Positions 32,750 through 46,039 of a DNA stretch of 64,000 nt are shown here, piece by piece. The position numbers and the translations under genes are program-made. The stretch is from contig JAZKJV010008882.1 in NCBI GenBank assembly GCA_037367405.1, forward strand, positions 1,798,001-1,862,000, written 5' to 3'. This stretch comes from Ottelia alismoides. Lineage: Eukaryota > Streptophyta > Magnoliopsida > Alismatales > Hydrocharitaceae. The number at the start of each line of letters is the position of its first letter. The first letter of the stretch is position 1. The notes under the pieces are model-generated. The model was not told the origin of the DNA. It worked only from the letters and a program-made list of their open reading frames with translations, and did no database searches.

Positions 32750-33910
32750 GGTGAAGGCATAGTATAGACTTTGGGGCTGACCCCGGGCCACTAAAAGACA
32801 TCAGCAGTCTACGAGGCCTTCACTCACAAACAAGCCAGCTCCCAACAAAGGGAATGATTCGACAGAATTCCGCTCTGACTCTATGAATGGAGTGGGAATC
32901 CTCGGAGGGGAAGGAAGGACTTTTGATCTTCTTTAATCAGATCAAAAGGAATGTTTGAGCTTGTTAGTCATATCTACCATGGCTGGTATCACTGGTCACT
33001 AATGTTCCGATCCTTGATTCTATTCCACCTCATTATCCACCCGTTTGATATAGTTTCGGGTCAACTTCATCTTATAGCTCAACCTGCTTCCCGAGATCGT
33101 TTGGCATTGAACTCTTTGGCCCATGTCTAAAGACAAATGCTGGACGGCGTACTGTCAGATTACTCTCATGGGTTCCTCCCTCGCCGCGGTACTCATTCTC
33201 TTCTATCTCGGGTGGTGGAGGCCTTTATGAGTTCAAAGTGATATTGTTATAAATGTTGTCGAAAATCTTGTACTCATCTATTCTATATATTAGCCATAAG
33301 GAAGATATTGAAAGTAGAGAGAACCCGGGGAATGAGCGCCTGGTCTTGAGGCTCATTCCTCTCTACCCCCCTATTGATGATCATAATGGAAATGAGTATA
33401 CTTTGAGGAATCCCCACTCCTGATGAACTTGTACCTTAACAACTGTCGAGAAAAAGCCTACCTCACCTTCTTTATTAATTAAGGAAGTCGTCGGGCGATC
33501 CGTTTAGTTTCATATAATAGTCCCCTTGCCAGTGCGCCTGCGGGAATTCCACCTACCTTACCCCTCCCTTGCATCCTTACCTAGCTTCCCCGTCTGCTTT
33601 CCCCCTGCGTCACCAGGAACCCAAAGCTTAGACGTAAACCCTCCCTCGAAGTTCTTTTATAAGGATAATGATTTCCTCCTTTTTCCTATAGTTATAGTCG
33701 AACTCCTTGCTTCGCTCGATCCTGAGACTGACTTTTCTAACCCCACCCTCCTCACACTAGTTTTCCCGCCGGTGCGGGTCTGAGGTTCACTTTCATTGAT
33801 AGTATACCCTAAATCAAGCCTCAAGACCAGCGACAGCTTTTCGAGATTGGGCCTTTTGACAAAATCCAAAGTCATGCGCGGTTGCAATCGCCTTAAAAGT
33901 CACCTTTATT
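32750..33910. other. Possible organellar (mitochondrial-like) insertion in pol
   Basis: The polyprotein stops matching after ILTSVVKM and resumes at LLVVREYIDEF (about 33927), so about 1.15 kb is foreign. Its base composition is balanced, with runs such as gagagaacccggggaatgag and ctcattcctctctacccccc, and it keeps CpG, all unlike the decayed AT-rich neighbours. This resembles plant mitochondrial intergenic DNA. The ORF 33526-33783 (85 codons) has no known domain. The identification is by feel, not by a match. Confidence 0.35.
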
Positions 33911-36762
33911 GATTTCTATAGATGATCTACTTGTAGTTCGGGAATACATTGATGAATTTCCCTAAGACCTTCATGGTTTACCTCCTCCTGAAGAAATTGA
34001 CTTTAGTATTAAAGTTATTCCGGGGTCAACTCCTATCTCCAAACCACCATATTGTATGGCTTTGGTGGAATTGGCAAAACTTAAGTAACAAGTCAAGCAA
34101 CTAGCTGAACTTCTTGGGAAAGGCTTTATTCTGTCTAGTGAACCTCCTTGGGGTGCTCATGTGCTCTTTGTTAAATGAAAGATAGGACTCTTAGACTTTG
34201 CATTGACTATCGATCCCTGAAGTGGATTACCATCAAGAACAAGTTTCATTTACCTCAAATAGATGACATATTCGGCAAATTACATAGGGTTGTTGTCTTC
34301 TCAAAGATTAACTTAAGATTCGGCTATCATCAATTAAGATAAACGCAGAGGATGCATCAAAGACTGCATTTCGATCAAGGTGTTGGCATTACGAGTTTCA
34401 TGCAATGCCATTTGGATCGACCAATGCATTTCGGTCATGGATAGAGTGTTTTCGTGACTTCTTTGGTAAGTTTGCCATAATTTTTATTGTTGGTATCTTT
34501 ATCTATCTTGAAGACATGGCACATCACGAGAAACAATTGAGGTTAGTATTAGAAACTCGGATACGTCACCAACTTTATATTGCTTGAAATGAGAGTTTTG
34601 TGTTGATAAGGTTATATTCCATGGACATGGCATATCTAAGGTTGGCATAGTTGTTGGCCCATCAAGGTTGAAGATGTTCTGAAATGGAATCAAATAAAGA
34701 TAGTCATAGAGGTACATAGCTTCTCTGGATTAGCTGGTTATTATAGACGTTTCATTTAGGACTCCTCAAAGAAAGTCCTACCGCTGACCAAATTAATGAG
34801 GAAGGGAACCAAGTTTACAACGACTCCACAATGTGATGAGGTTTTTTCGAAAAATGAAGGGCATGTTGACTTCAGCTTTGATTTTGACACTTCCATCAGG
34901 GACTGAAGAATTTATAGTACATATTGATGCCTCGAGACCTGGACTCGGTGTTGTATTAATGCAACATGACAAGATCACAACCTATGCATCTCGACAATTG
35001 AACTTCATGAGCGTAATTATCATACTCATGTTTTGGTGGTAGTTCGGTCGTTTTCGCTTTAAAGCTTTGGAGACATTACCTTTATGGAGAGAATTTTAAA
35101 GTGTTCACTGACCATAAGAGTCTCAAATACTTGTTCTCCCAAAAGATCTTGAACGCGAGACAACAATGGTGGCTAGAATTATTAGAAGATTATGATTTTT
35201 CCTTGGAGTATCATCCGAGAAAATTTAATGTGGTGGCTGATGTGCTCAACAGAAAATGAGAGGTTAAGATAACTAGTTTGAGGTTACAATGTAAGATTGA
35301 TGATGATTTTATTTAGTGGAAGCCTTTTATCGATACGAATCATGGCATTATCGACGCATGATTACAAATTCACTCAACCTTAGTGGAGAAAGTATTGTCT
35401 TCCCAAAATGTTGATCCTGAACTGGCACATATGATTGAACTATCTAAGAAACCTAATAGGGATTTGTAAATTGCATTTGATGGAGAAATGAGTTTTAGGA
35501 ATAGAATATGTGTTCCTAATAATATATAAGTCATGAAAGAAATTTCGGAAGAGACACATAACGTACACTCCATTCATCTAAGGAGTAACAAATGCATAAA
35601 GACTTGCAAAGGATTTTTTCGGTGGAAAATATGAAGATGGAAATTAGAAAATTTGTCTCTACATGTTTCGTATGTCAGCGAGTGAAGAATAAATATCAAA
35701 AGCCAACTACGAAGTTGTAACCATTAGATCTTCCAAAATGAAAGTGGGAGCACATCACTATGGACCTTGTAGTAGGTTTGTCGCACACGAAGGGTGTTAA
35801 ATATGATTCCATCTGGGTAATCATATATTATATGACTAAATCAACCCACTTCTCAGCCATATGATTTAGTCAGTCTACTGAGAGTCTAGTTAAATTGTAC
35901 ATTCCAGAGACAGTGACGTTACATGGTTTACTTGTATATATTGGTTCTGATTGGGATGCATGCTTTACATCCATATTTTTGAAAAGTTTGAATGGTACTA
36001 TGGGCACAAACTTAAAGTTTAGCACATCTTTACACCTATATACAATTGAATATTCAGAAAGAACTATTCAAACACTAGAAGATATGCTCAAGTATTGTGC
36101 CTTGGACTTTGCTAGGAATTGGGACTTCCCTTTACCATTAGTTAAATTTGACTATAATAACAGTTTCCATACTAGTATTAGGATGGCAACATATGAAGCA
36201 TTATATGGGAGACAGTGTTGTTCTCCTTTTTGTTGGGATGACATGGGTGAAAGAAAAATATCAGACCAGTGATCATACTAGACACTGCAAAGAAAATTGA
36301 GATTACCAAGAAGAGGTTGCTAACACCACAAAGCATGCAAAAGAGATACATGATCATCGGAGGCATGATCTTAAATTTGAAGTAGGAGATCATGTCTTTA
36401 TTGAAGTCTCATATGTGCGTGGAGTGATTCGCTTTGGGAAAAGGGGAAAGCTAAACCCTCGATATATAGGTCTTTCCTTGATCACCAAGGAGATTGGTGA
36501 AGTTGCTTATCAGGTTGATCTTCCTCCTTAGTTCAAAAATTTGCATGATGTCTTCCATGTTTCAATGCTAAGGAAGTATGTGCATGGTCCCTCACATGTG
36601 ATCAAGTATGATACCGCCGAAGTACAAGTGGATTTATCTTACGAAGATAAACCAATTAGGATCATAGATCATAAGGAAAACCAGCTGATACAATGTATAA
36701 TCTCCATGGTCAAAGTTTTATGGAAGCATCGCAAGCATGATGAAAACCACTTGGGATATTAA
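33911..36762 (+). pseudogene. RT, RNase H and integrase remnants of the Tekay-like element
   Basis: Order as in Ty3/gypsy. RT starts near [20 protein letters not shown] (34022-34083). The YxDD box reads FIVGIFIYLED (about 34476-34515), so both catalytic aspartates are replaced. RNase H reads EFIVHIDASRPGLGVVLMQH (about 34909-34968). Integrase has HITMDLVVGLSH (about 35752), GSDWDACFTS (about 35944) and SERTIQTLEDML (about 36056). The chromovirus-like tail includes VFHVSMLRKYV and KVLWKHRKHDENHLGY to 36762. Many stops and shifts. The insertion at 36851 lies 90 bp past the last coding match. Confidence 0.85.
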
Positions 36763-36850
36763 ACAAGAGATGTGACTTAAATACCAAAAGTAATTGGTAA
36801 GCTTCAAGACTCGTAAAATTCGGGATGATGTTTTTTTAATAGGGTAAATT

Positions 36851-39800
36851 TTATGAATCTCCATTTTATCACATTTATTCTTTCATTTTAGCCTTCATTC
36901 CCCATCTAAATGCATGTATATAGTACTAATATGTCAGAATAAATACTATGTAAATTGTACAAAATACTGTACTAATTATTATATAAATAATATACTTATT
37001 GCCAAAATAAAAGAATGAAGAAAAGAAAAGAAAAAATAAGGTGTCAAGGACACCTAATGACCCTAAACTCCAAGACCTAGGCATCATGATGGCTGGGTCG
37101 ACAAGGAATAGAGTATGGGGAGATAAGGCAAATGAATTGTACAGAAATCACATCAAAAACCTCAGTTTCAATTCATCAATAAATCATTTAAGGACCTATT
37201 TTATTCTTTATTATTTATGCCTCAAATAAAGAATCTTTGTACATGAAATGGTAGATAAAAATACATAAAAAAATGCAAAATTTATTTCACAAAAATAATA
37301 CAAAATTGTACATTCTAAACTCAAAATAAAAGCCAACACACAAACTTCTCCAACTCATATCTTCTCCATATGAACAAAAAATTCACCAAAATACCTTTAA
37401 TTGTATATAACTTTTTATTGGCTATTTAAAGAAAGTGGTTTCATTTAATTTGGAGTTAATATGCAAAATTTAAGTTTTGAACCTTTATCGTACAATATAC
37501 CTAAATAAAATATTCATTTTATTTATGCTTCATATTTTTCATTTTTTAAATTTTGTAAATATATTAGAGAATATGTGCATAATTAAAATGCTATAAAACC
37601 ATAAAAATTTAGTAAAATAAAGTAGTATATAAAAACATAGATAAATACAGTATACATACACCTATGTAATTAATCATACAATTATTTAAGAGTAAAAATA
37701 ACTTTAGAAAAAATAAAAAAATATTTATGTGTCTCAAAATAAGTTATAATTGTATAAATTATGTATAGAAAATAATAAAGATTTAAAATATAAAATAAAA
37801 CTAAATACCGAATATATTGGTAAATATACCTATAACTATACTTGTAAATAATAATATGTAATAAATTAACTCAAAAAATAAATAAAAATTGTAATAAAAT
37901 ACTCAATAAAATAATAAAAAGTTTCATTTTATAACTTTTATTGAATTAAATAAATTATTAATTTATTTTTAATTATTACTTATTTTCCAATCGATTTTGT
38001 CTTTTTACGGTCTAGATAGACCAATGGGGGCGCATCAATTGTTGACCTCTGGTCAACTGCGCACTTTGGTGCCTCTATTGTGCCAGACCATCAACTCTCT
38101 GTTTTTCACACATTTTCCATGGCGTCCCTTCACTCTTGTTCTCCGATTCTTTACGCAAACCAATCCTCATTCGATCCTAATACACGCCAATGCCCTAAGT
38201 CCTTTGAGCATAGCCAAAAACTCTCGCTAATCGTCGATCAATAAGGGCCAATATCCATGCTTATAAATAAAAACCTCTCACCTCCCATCACTATTTGATC
38301 CCCTTTTCCCACTTAAACCGCCTTCCTTCGACTCACTAGAGCTCCAGGTAACAATTGGGTGGCTCACGGAGGGTGGTGCGTGGCGTAGAGCAGCAGAGGA
38401 GGTGCGATCCAGATAGAGCTTCAGAGACACCTCTGCTCCCTGGAATAGCCATGTAAGAGTTATCTTTACCTAGATTTTTACATCGTATTTTCATTCCATA
38501 GTGTATTCATATGTTTATTTCCATGTTTTAGCAATAGTTTAGTTCGAATTTTAAATCTTCGATCGTCGGAGCTCTCTGCTCTGGCCATGTTTTGCCATGC
38601 AATCATTACGTTCCGACCTGCCTTCCATGTCCATTCCATGCCCCCTCACCTTCTTCATCTGTTCCACCCCTCGATCCATCCTCGTCCCTCTTGGATCAAT
38701 GAATCGAGACTCCTCCACCCTTCACTAGAGCTCTTCCATCTCATCCCATTTCGATGTGCAATAGCTTCAAGCAGGGCCGAGGCGAGTCACTTTAAACCCA
38801 TGATTCTTCTTATGAAGGTATGAGCCACAAAGGACCTGAAGAAGGCCAATTTCAGTGTAGAAGAAGCTCCCCAGGAGCCCAATTCCTTATCGAGGTTCAG
38901 GCCTCTCCCCAGCGAGACTCGGACCCTCTTGAGGGCTCCAGTCGATGGGGAGTCCCTTCAGGAAGGCATGGAGTTGATCATTGACAAAGAATGTGACCAA
39001 GATGAGGAGCTATGCACGATCGAAGGGAGGACAAGGAAGTGTTATTCCATGTTCTTCCTCATATCTCCAGAGCCATTGGATCTCAGGCATGGCCAAGATC
39101 TAATATGGGTCGTCGACATCAAGTGAACCGATGCCTCCATCCAACTGCTTAATCTGTTCAAGTGCGCCCACATGGCGCACTCCTGACCGTCGGATTGCGC
39201 CAAATAAAGGGGAAATTTGTACAAGCACCCCATGCTTTATTTTCTTTTATTTTTAATACTATAAATAATGTTTGCAATATAAATAAACTTGCAAAATTTG
39301 CATGAACCAACATGTTCTTAACTGTATTTGCTTAGGGGTCTGTGCCAGATAACCCCACGTGGATGACCACGTGATGCGGGAAATTTACAGGGGTACACCC
39401 TGATTTTTATAATTTTAAATATTAATTGTAATTTTTTGGGAAATTTTCATGTAAACCCATAACATATATTTTAATTGTAAATATGCCTTGCTAGTTTCAA
39501 TATTTTTGTGCATGTTTTATATTTTTATAAATATCATCCTTGCTCCAAACATTATGGGAAAATAGGATAAGGTGACTGGATGCATGCTCTTTCACGCTAT
39601 ATAATTAATTTCTCATTTTATGCACTTTGCCTACTTATTAAAAATAAAAAAGCATATTTTGTCCTTGATTACATTTAAAAATCAAAAAAATATAAAATAT
39701 TTTTGAAGATTTTCAAAAAATATGTTTTATTTATTATAGTGATTTGTGCCTCTAGACCAAAAATCCCTACGAATAGAAAAAGATATTGATATAGAAATTA

Positions 39801-40747
39801 AAAATCTTCAAATCCTTACAAAAATATAAAAACTCTTCAAAAATCCCTAAAAAACTCCCTAAAAATTAATTTTGTCTTTAAATTTTCTTTATATTGTATA
39901 TTATTTATTAAAAATAATTTTGATTTTTTTAACTCTATTCAGTATTTTTAAATTCTAAAACAATTCATCTTATTTAAAAAGTCCTTGATTTTATGTATTT
40001 TGGACATTAAAATATCTAAAAATTAGCAAAAGATACTTTAAAATTTAAAAAATAGCAGAAAAATATATTTAAAAAGCCAAAACATTTTGTTTTGCAAATA
40101 TAGATTTTTTAGCTATATTTCTAATTGTAATACCTCATATTGTATTATATACTTGTATACATATATATAGTTTATATTATTAGTATAGACTATTATAAAT
40201 ATCTTGAAAACATTTTGAATACCCTTTAAAGAAATATAAAAAGAGTTATACCTTGGGGTATTTTTTTTCTGATTTTTATATATTTTTTACATATATTATA
40301 TATAACCCTTATATCTTATATACATCATCTTATATACATTTTATTTATTTATATACTCTTATATATATTATATAATATTAAAAATAAAAATAAATTTAAA
40401 AATCAGAAAATTAAAGATTTAAAAATATATATAAGAAAAAATCAAATAAAAAAATTGTAAAGTAAAGATCCATATAAAAAGACTAAGTAGACACTTGTGT
40501 ACATGTTCTTTGATTAGAAATAATCATTAGGATACTTCGTTTGCTCTCTGTGGTTCGACCTTTACATGCTTATACATTATACATCTTTGTTTATAGAGTA
40601 AAATAAATTGTACTTCACAATTTTGTTATTCATATGTTGTGGGTATTTGTTGTTTGAATCGGGATTCGTGAGCGGCACCTCAACGACACTCTATCTTATC
40701 TTTTCAGTGAGGATAATTTTTAGACCATCACAAATTCATGTTCAACA
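36851..40747 (+). repeat. 5' LTR of the Athila-like element
   Basis: It starts ttatgaatctcc (tg lost; partner tgatgagtctcc) and ends ttcaaca. A TATA box cttataaataaaa is near 38259, followed by a GC-richer transcript-start region (38330-39200). ORFs inside (37997-39126) are not genes. Confidence 0.92.
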
Positions 40748-40749
40748 AA

Positions 40750-40767
40750 TGGCACCATTGCTAGGGG
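40750..40767 (+). other. Decayed tRNA-Asp primer-binding site
   Basis: tggcaccattgctagggg. The expected complement of plant tRNA-Asp differs at four positions, all of them within former CpG dinucleotides. Confidence 0.8.
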
Positions 40768-43062
40768 GCAACATGGTGTGGCCAATTTGTATATAGTTGT
40801 CTTTTCTTTTTCATTTATTTTTGTATACATATTCTTCTACCTTTTTTTACTTGTAAATATTTCATCTTTTATGTCTTTGAACACATTATTTCATCATCAG
40901 TGCTAATACATCTCTTTGTTGTGTTTGATGCGCGGTCCTGTCATGCGAGGATGGCTTTTTATGAGGTCGATGCAGCCAAACTTGGTGGAGACTGGCCTTA
41001 TTTCCCTGACCAGTAGGAAAGGAAGCAAGTATAGCAAGGGGAATACTTAGCATAGATCTTAGTTTATGATTTTATTTTTTTTTGATGAGAGAGTGATTTA
41101 TTATTCATTATTATTTGTAATAATATAGGGACTTGGGCATTAGATTTTAGGACCTATTTTACCAAGTGTCTGTTCACTTGGGGTTCGTCAAGGTTTTCTT
41201 CGAGTTTCTTCACCTTTTCACTTTATTCCTCCATATTTTTCTCATTATTTTCATTTGTTTTCCAATGTTTTGGATTTTTCTCTTTTGTTTTTATTTGTTT
41301 TGTGTTCATGAAGCCCCTAGATTGTAGGACAGTTTGTAACGATAATTAGGTCCAAACCCTAATAAGAATCATGTTCCTATAGTCTTTTTACATTTGGATC
41401 TAGTCAAATTAATAATTATCAACTGTTTAGACTTGAACCCACACGCCGAGAGAGGCACCATACAATGCTAACAGGATCCATTGTGACATGCACTGAGGTA
41501 CCTACAAGACCAGACTCTCGGGTTCATTTCTGAATAATCGACATTTTGTTCTTCACAACTAACAGCAGTTCAAGCTTAGGGTGATTTTATCAGTTGAATG
41601 TAGATAGGTTTAAAATTCTGTTATACCACATGAAGAGAGTTGGGAAGCATTATAAGTCCTCTAACTCAGCATGCATCATTATATTCTATGGTGAGATTTC
41701 CATCATTGAATCAACTTGCATGACTTTTTCGCTATCTCCCTCTGATTTTGAGCACTTAGGACTTAAATGAAACGTCACAAAATCATTAGGCGCTTGAGTG
41801 CAAAATATCCAAAAAATGAAAACTTAAAAATTAAAACAAGAAGATTGCAAAATAAACTTTGACCTTAATTAAAATATGTAATGGATTGCATTGTTTAGAA
41901 TCCATAAAACCCTCATTGTCTTCAGGTACCTTAGGAGGGGACCAAAACCCCTCCCATGAGCGAGGTAGACCCCCTAAGGATTAGAGCTCAAAACCCAGTC
42001 TACAACTGCCTTTGTGTATCGTACGTGGACAAGTAGGACCTGGTCAACATTGATGTTCTCGCCTTATGTAGAACATCGACCTTGTTTGAAGTACTAAGCT
42101 TAGGCCACGTCCTCACGGGTGTATTTTTCTCATCGTCTCACATCCGAGTAGGGCCATGCACACTCACAGGTGATCCTGTCGCAAGCATGGTTTGAAGTAG
42201 TGGTTTCGTCTATCGTCTTCCTCGCTCTCAATCTTTGGCTGGGTATGGATCCAAGAAGGGTTACAAGAATCTCAAAAAGTACAGACTACTAGTTATAAAG
42301 GAGGGGGACAAGTATATGATATTTTCCCAGCAATACTCTCACTCCTATAGGGTTAGCGTCTAAGGACTTGCTAAAATATATGCTTGAAATAACAACTCTA
42401 AAAATGAAAAGATAAAAGTAACCGATTCTTTACGGCTTCACATGTGTAGAGTTGGTGATCCCAATGTTATATTGTGTATTGTATGGATCTAGATTGAGGT
42501 TCGAATATCAAATCTCGCGTACTTGCGCAAATTTTGTCTTATGTGTTTCCTCTTTGACCCCATGCCCATTTTGAGCCTTTCTACTATTTAACATTCCTTT
42601 TATTCCTAGTTGATCATTGTATCCTTCCTCCTACATTGATCCTTCTTTTCCTCCATGATATTGATCCATGGATGGTCTAGTCGAGACTCCGTCGACACCT
42701 ACATCGATTCCATGGACTCGACATCGTCAATAATTTGAGGTGATTCTTGAAAACCTGGTTCGGACCTTGCTAACCGATCTCCAGACTCTTCGTCTTCTTT
42801 CCACTCTCTCTCTCTCTCTCTCTATTTCTCAATAAACTGGGACCACTCTTGTCTCATTTCCTTTTGTTGCGAATGGATGTCGATTTCAGTAGAAATCTTT
42901 TACTCTATTCACAACTCTTTGGGATTGACCTTAATCTCGTACTCATCACTTCAGTTGGTATTCAGTTTCACAGTTGGCTTAATTGGGATACCTATTGCAT
43001 TGCAGATAGAAGTTAAACCTGGATCCCAATCCAGAGTTCATTTTGTCAGACTTAGACCTAGA
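40768..43062 (+). other. Long leader of the Athila-like element
   Basis: About 2.3 kb without supported coding sequence. It includes a (CT)n run at about 42808-42823. Long untranslated leaders are usual in this branch. Confidence 0.6.
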
Positions 43063-43070
43063 GATGGCTC

Positions 43071-43887
43071 TAGGGGTGTAAACAGACCAAACCTAAGTGA
43101 ACACACCTTTTAGGTTCGGTTCGTTTATTTAATCGAGCCAAAAGTTGTGTTAAGGTTTGGTATGTTTATTTTCAAACTGAATCTCAATTGAACCTCTTTT
43201 TAATTGAATCGGACCTAAGCAAATATCAAACTTGAGAATTCTCTAATAGGAGGGAGTGAAAAGAAAAGAAAAGGAAATGTGTGTGTGTGCCTATAATTAG
43301 AATAACATTCATTCAATTTTTTTCGTTATCTAACTATTCTTCGTCTTTTGAAAAAAATAGATTAGTAAAGATTCATCTCTTTGAAAAAAAGTGTAATTAT
43401 AATATATTTTTTAATTAGTTCAGATGAGAATTACGAATAATGTGGAAATATATTTTTTAATCTGTTGGTTTGAGGATAAAGAAGAGAAAAGTACTAGATA
43501 CATAGATGATAGATGTTGTAACTACAATGTGATTATTTATTTTGGGATAGTTTATACCGAGATAAAACCTACTTATCCTGTAAATATTCACTCATCTATA
43601 GACAAAGCTCGCTTATCTTGGGATAAAATCCACTTATCTCAAAATAGGTCCACTTATTCGGATAAGGATTTTTAACTATGTATGTGTTTGTATGTATGCA
43701 TGCGTTTATCGAGCTTTTAATGAATCGAACCTGAGCGAACCTATAATTTTTACGTTTGGTTTGTTTATAATCAAACCTAAACTTGTGTTCAGGTTTGGTT
43801 CGTTCATTTCTAAACCGAATCTGAATTGAACTTTTAGCAAGTCGAACCTGAGCGGATATCGAACTTGAGAAATTTCTGACACCCGTT
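43071..43887. mobile_element. hAT-like MITE in the Athila-like element
   Basis: 817 bp, from taggggtgtaaacagacc to tctgacacccgtt, imperfect inverted ends. Perfect 8-bp duplications gatggctc lie at 43063-43070 and 43888-43895. The arms contain repeated ggttcggttcgttta and facing complements. No transposase. Confidence 0.92.
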
Positions 43888-43895
43888 GATGGCTC

Positions 43896-45760
43896 CTCAA
43901 GGCAAAGGGAAAGGTTAGCAACTACCCCAATTATAGCACCACCTGACCAGAATCAAGTAAATTCTCAGTTGCTTGATTCCATCCAAGCCTCCAACAGGAA
44001 CTAACTGAGCAAGCATTGGCCCAAACTACATTCCAAGAGATGATGAATGATTTGAGAAATAGACAAAGAGGAGGAGGAGAGGATGAAATACACCGTGATG
44101 ATAAAGAAGAAGAGGAGAAAATAATTGATAACCCTAAACCTACTCTAAAAGAGACCTATAATACTGCAGACAACCATATGACCGAGTGGATTCATATACC
44201 ACCAGTGGATGCTCACTTTGAGCTCAAACCTCAATTACTTGCTTTTATGCCCATCTTCCACAAGAACAGCAATGAGGAACCCGACATTCACCTGCATTAG
44301 TTTTCTCGTATCTGAAGAACCACACACTACCCTAACATCTTGTTAGGTGTAGCCAAGATGACTGCATTTCCCTTCAGTCTCCAAGACAAGGCCCTATAAT
44401 GGATTAACCATTTGGGGGAGGTCGTGATGACCTAGGAGGAACTTAAATTTGTGTTCCTTTACAAGTTTTATCCTCTCGATCAGCTCAACCGGATGCACAC
44501 TTGGATTAACAACTTATCCCAGGCTATCCACGAGTCTATTCACGAAGCATGGGAGCGTTCCACAGATTTGCAGGAGAAATTCCCCTACCATGACATACCG
44601 AGGACCAACTTGGTCCAACATTTCTTTGGGAACCTGAATACTGACAGTCAGAGGCCAGTAGATGCTGCCAGTGGTGGATCTTGATTTAACAAGGATGAAG
44701 ATGTAGTCTGGCAAATTTTTAAAGAAATGCCTGAAGGAGAGGTCATCCTCTCTTCATCCCCGCTTATCAGAGACAACCCCAGATCCTTCACAAATGATTC
44801 CACATGGCAGCCTCACATGAGACAGAGAGATGAGAGCTCCAACCTCGTCATCATTGGATGCCATCTCTCCAAGGTTGATATCATCGAGAAGCAATCGCAA
44901 GATCTCAAGAAAATCGATGTGATCGAACATAGGACTCAGCATCTGGATAAGTTAGATCATATCACCAAGCAGCTGGAGCTGTTGGTGAGTACAATCAATA
45001 CTTACCAGTATGCAACCCCATCTTCTGAGACTCCAGATGAGAAGAAAGAAGAGCAACCCACATAGCATCAACCTCATCCCGGTCCACACCAACCAACAAT
45101 CTAGCACATGTACTGCGTGCAGGATCCCGAACATGCCCTACCACAACAACATTTGATGGTATACTAGTTAAACCTCCAGCCTTCATACAATCCAGCCTTC
45201 CCACTACCACCCCTCATTCAAGAAGTTAATAGTATGTGGAGAAATGATGCACATCTAGCCCATCCTAGTGGACACCCCCGAGCCACTCATTTTCCAACCG
45301 ATAGTACTGCCAACCTCAGGGTAGTCGTTTTGTCCAGTCCTTTCAACCTCAACCTTAGTACCACCAGTCTCCGTAGTATCATAACAATTGGAGACAGAAC
45401 CAGTAGTACCAACACCCACAGTATCGTTGGCACCAGCTATATCATTCGTACTCGGTTGCACCTCAACAACAGTACCCCCTCCTCACTACCAACAGTATCA
45501 GCTCCCTCAACCTCAACATCGTTATCTGTCCAACCACCAACAGTCTCTGCACTATCAATCACATCGTGGTCAGCATGTTGAAGCTTCCGAGGTGATTCTT
45601 GTGGACTCGAGCCTGCATTTCTTGGCCCAATGGGCAAAGAGTTAGTAGAGATGACACAACAGATGGATGACCTGACGACCACTAAAACTCCAATTTTGGA
45701 CCAGATCGAAACCAACCTTAATAATTTTAAGCGAAAGGAGTAGGTAGAATGTGAGATCAT
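43896..45760 (+). pseudogene. Gag of the Athila-like element, inactivated
   Basis: Gag core at 44016-44300 (FELKPQLLAFMPIFHKNSNE), continuing in other frames with FPFSLQDKAL (about 44370), ELKFVFLYKFYPLDQLNRMH (about 44444) and AWERSTDLQEKFPYHD (about 44548), then a leucine/ionic part (44727-45065). A Gln/Pro/Tyr-rich part follows (about 45450-45560), then ELVEMTQQMDDLTTTK (about 45640). Several stops separate these. No CCHC knuckle was seen. Gag would form the particle that packages element RNA. Confidence 0.82.
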
Positions 45761-46039
45761 GTCTATGACTGTAGAGTCAAATGATTGTGCTTTTTTTGTC
45801 TAATGGTGTTACTCTCAGGAGCGGTAGGACCTTTCCTCCATCTGCCACTGTTAGAGGGAGGAGTAAAGCTTCATCTAGCGAATCATCATCTTCTACATCG
45901 GTCATGCTAGCCATGGGTCTGGGTGAGTAAAAAGAAGGATAAGGAGCCCACCAGCAACTAGCAACCACCACCTCTAGCTTAAAGAATAAAAAATCGGAAA
46001 AAATGAAAAGGACCAAAAAATGATTGCAGTCGAAGTGAA

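Noticed and set aside
33526..33783. 85-codon ORF as a functional gene
   Set aside because: No domain, and it lies in the presumed organellar-like insertion within dead pol.
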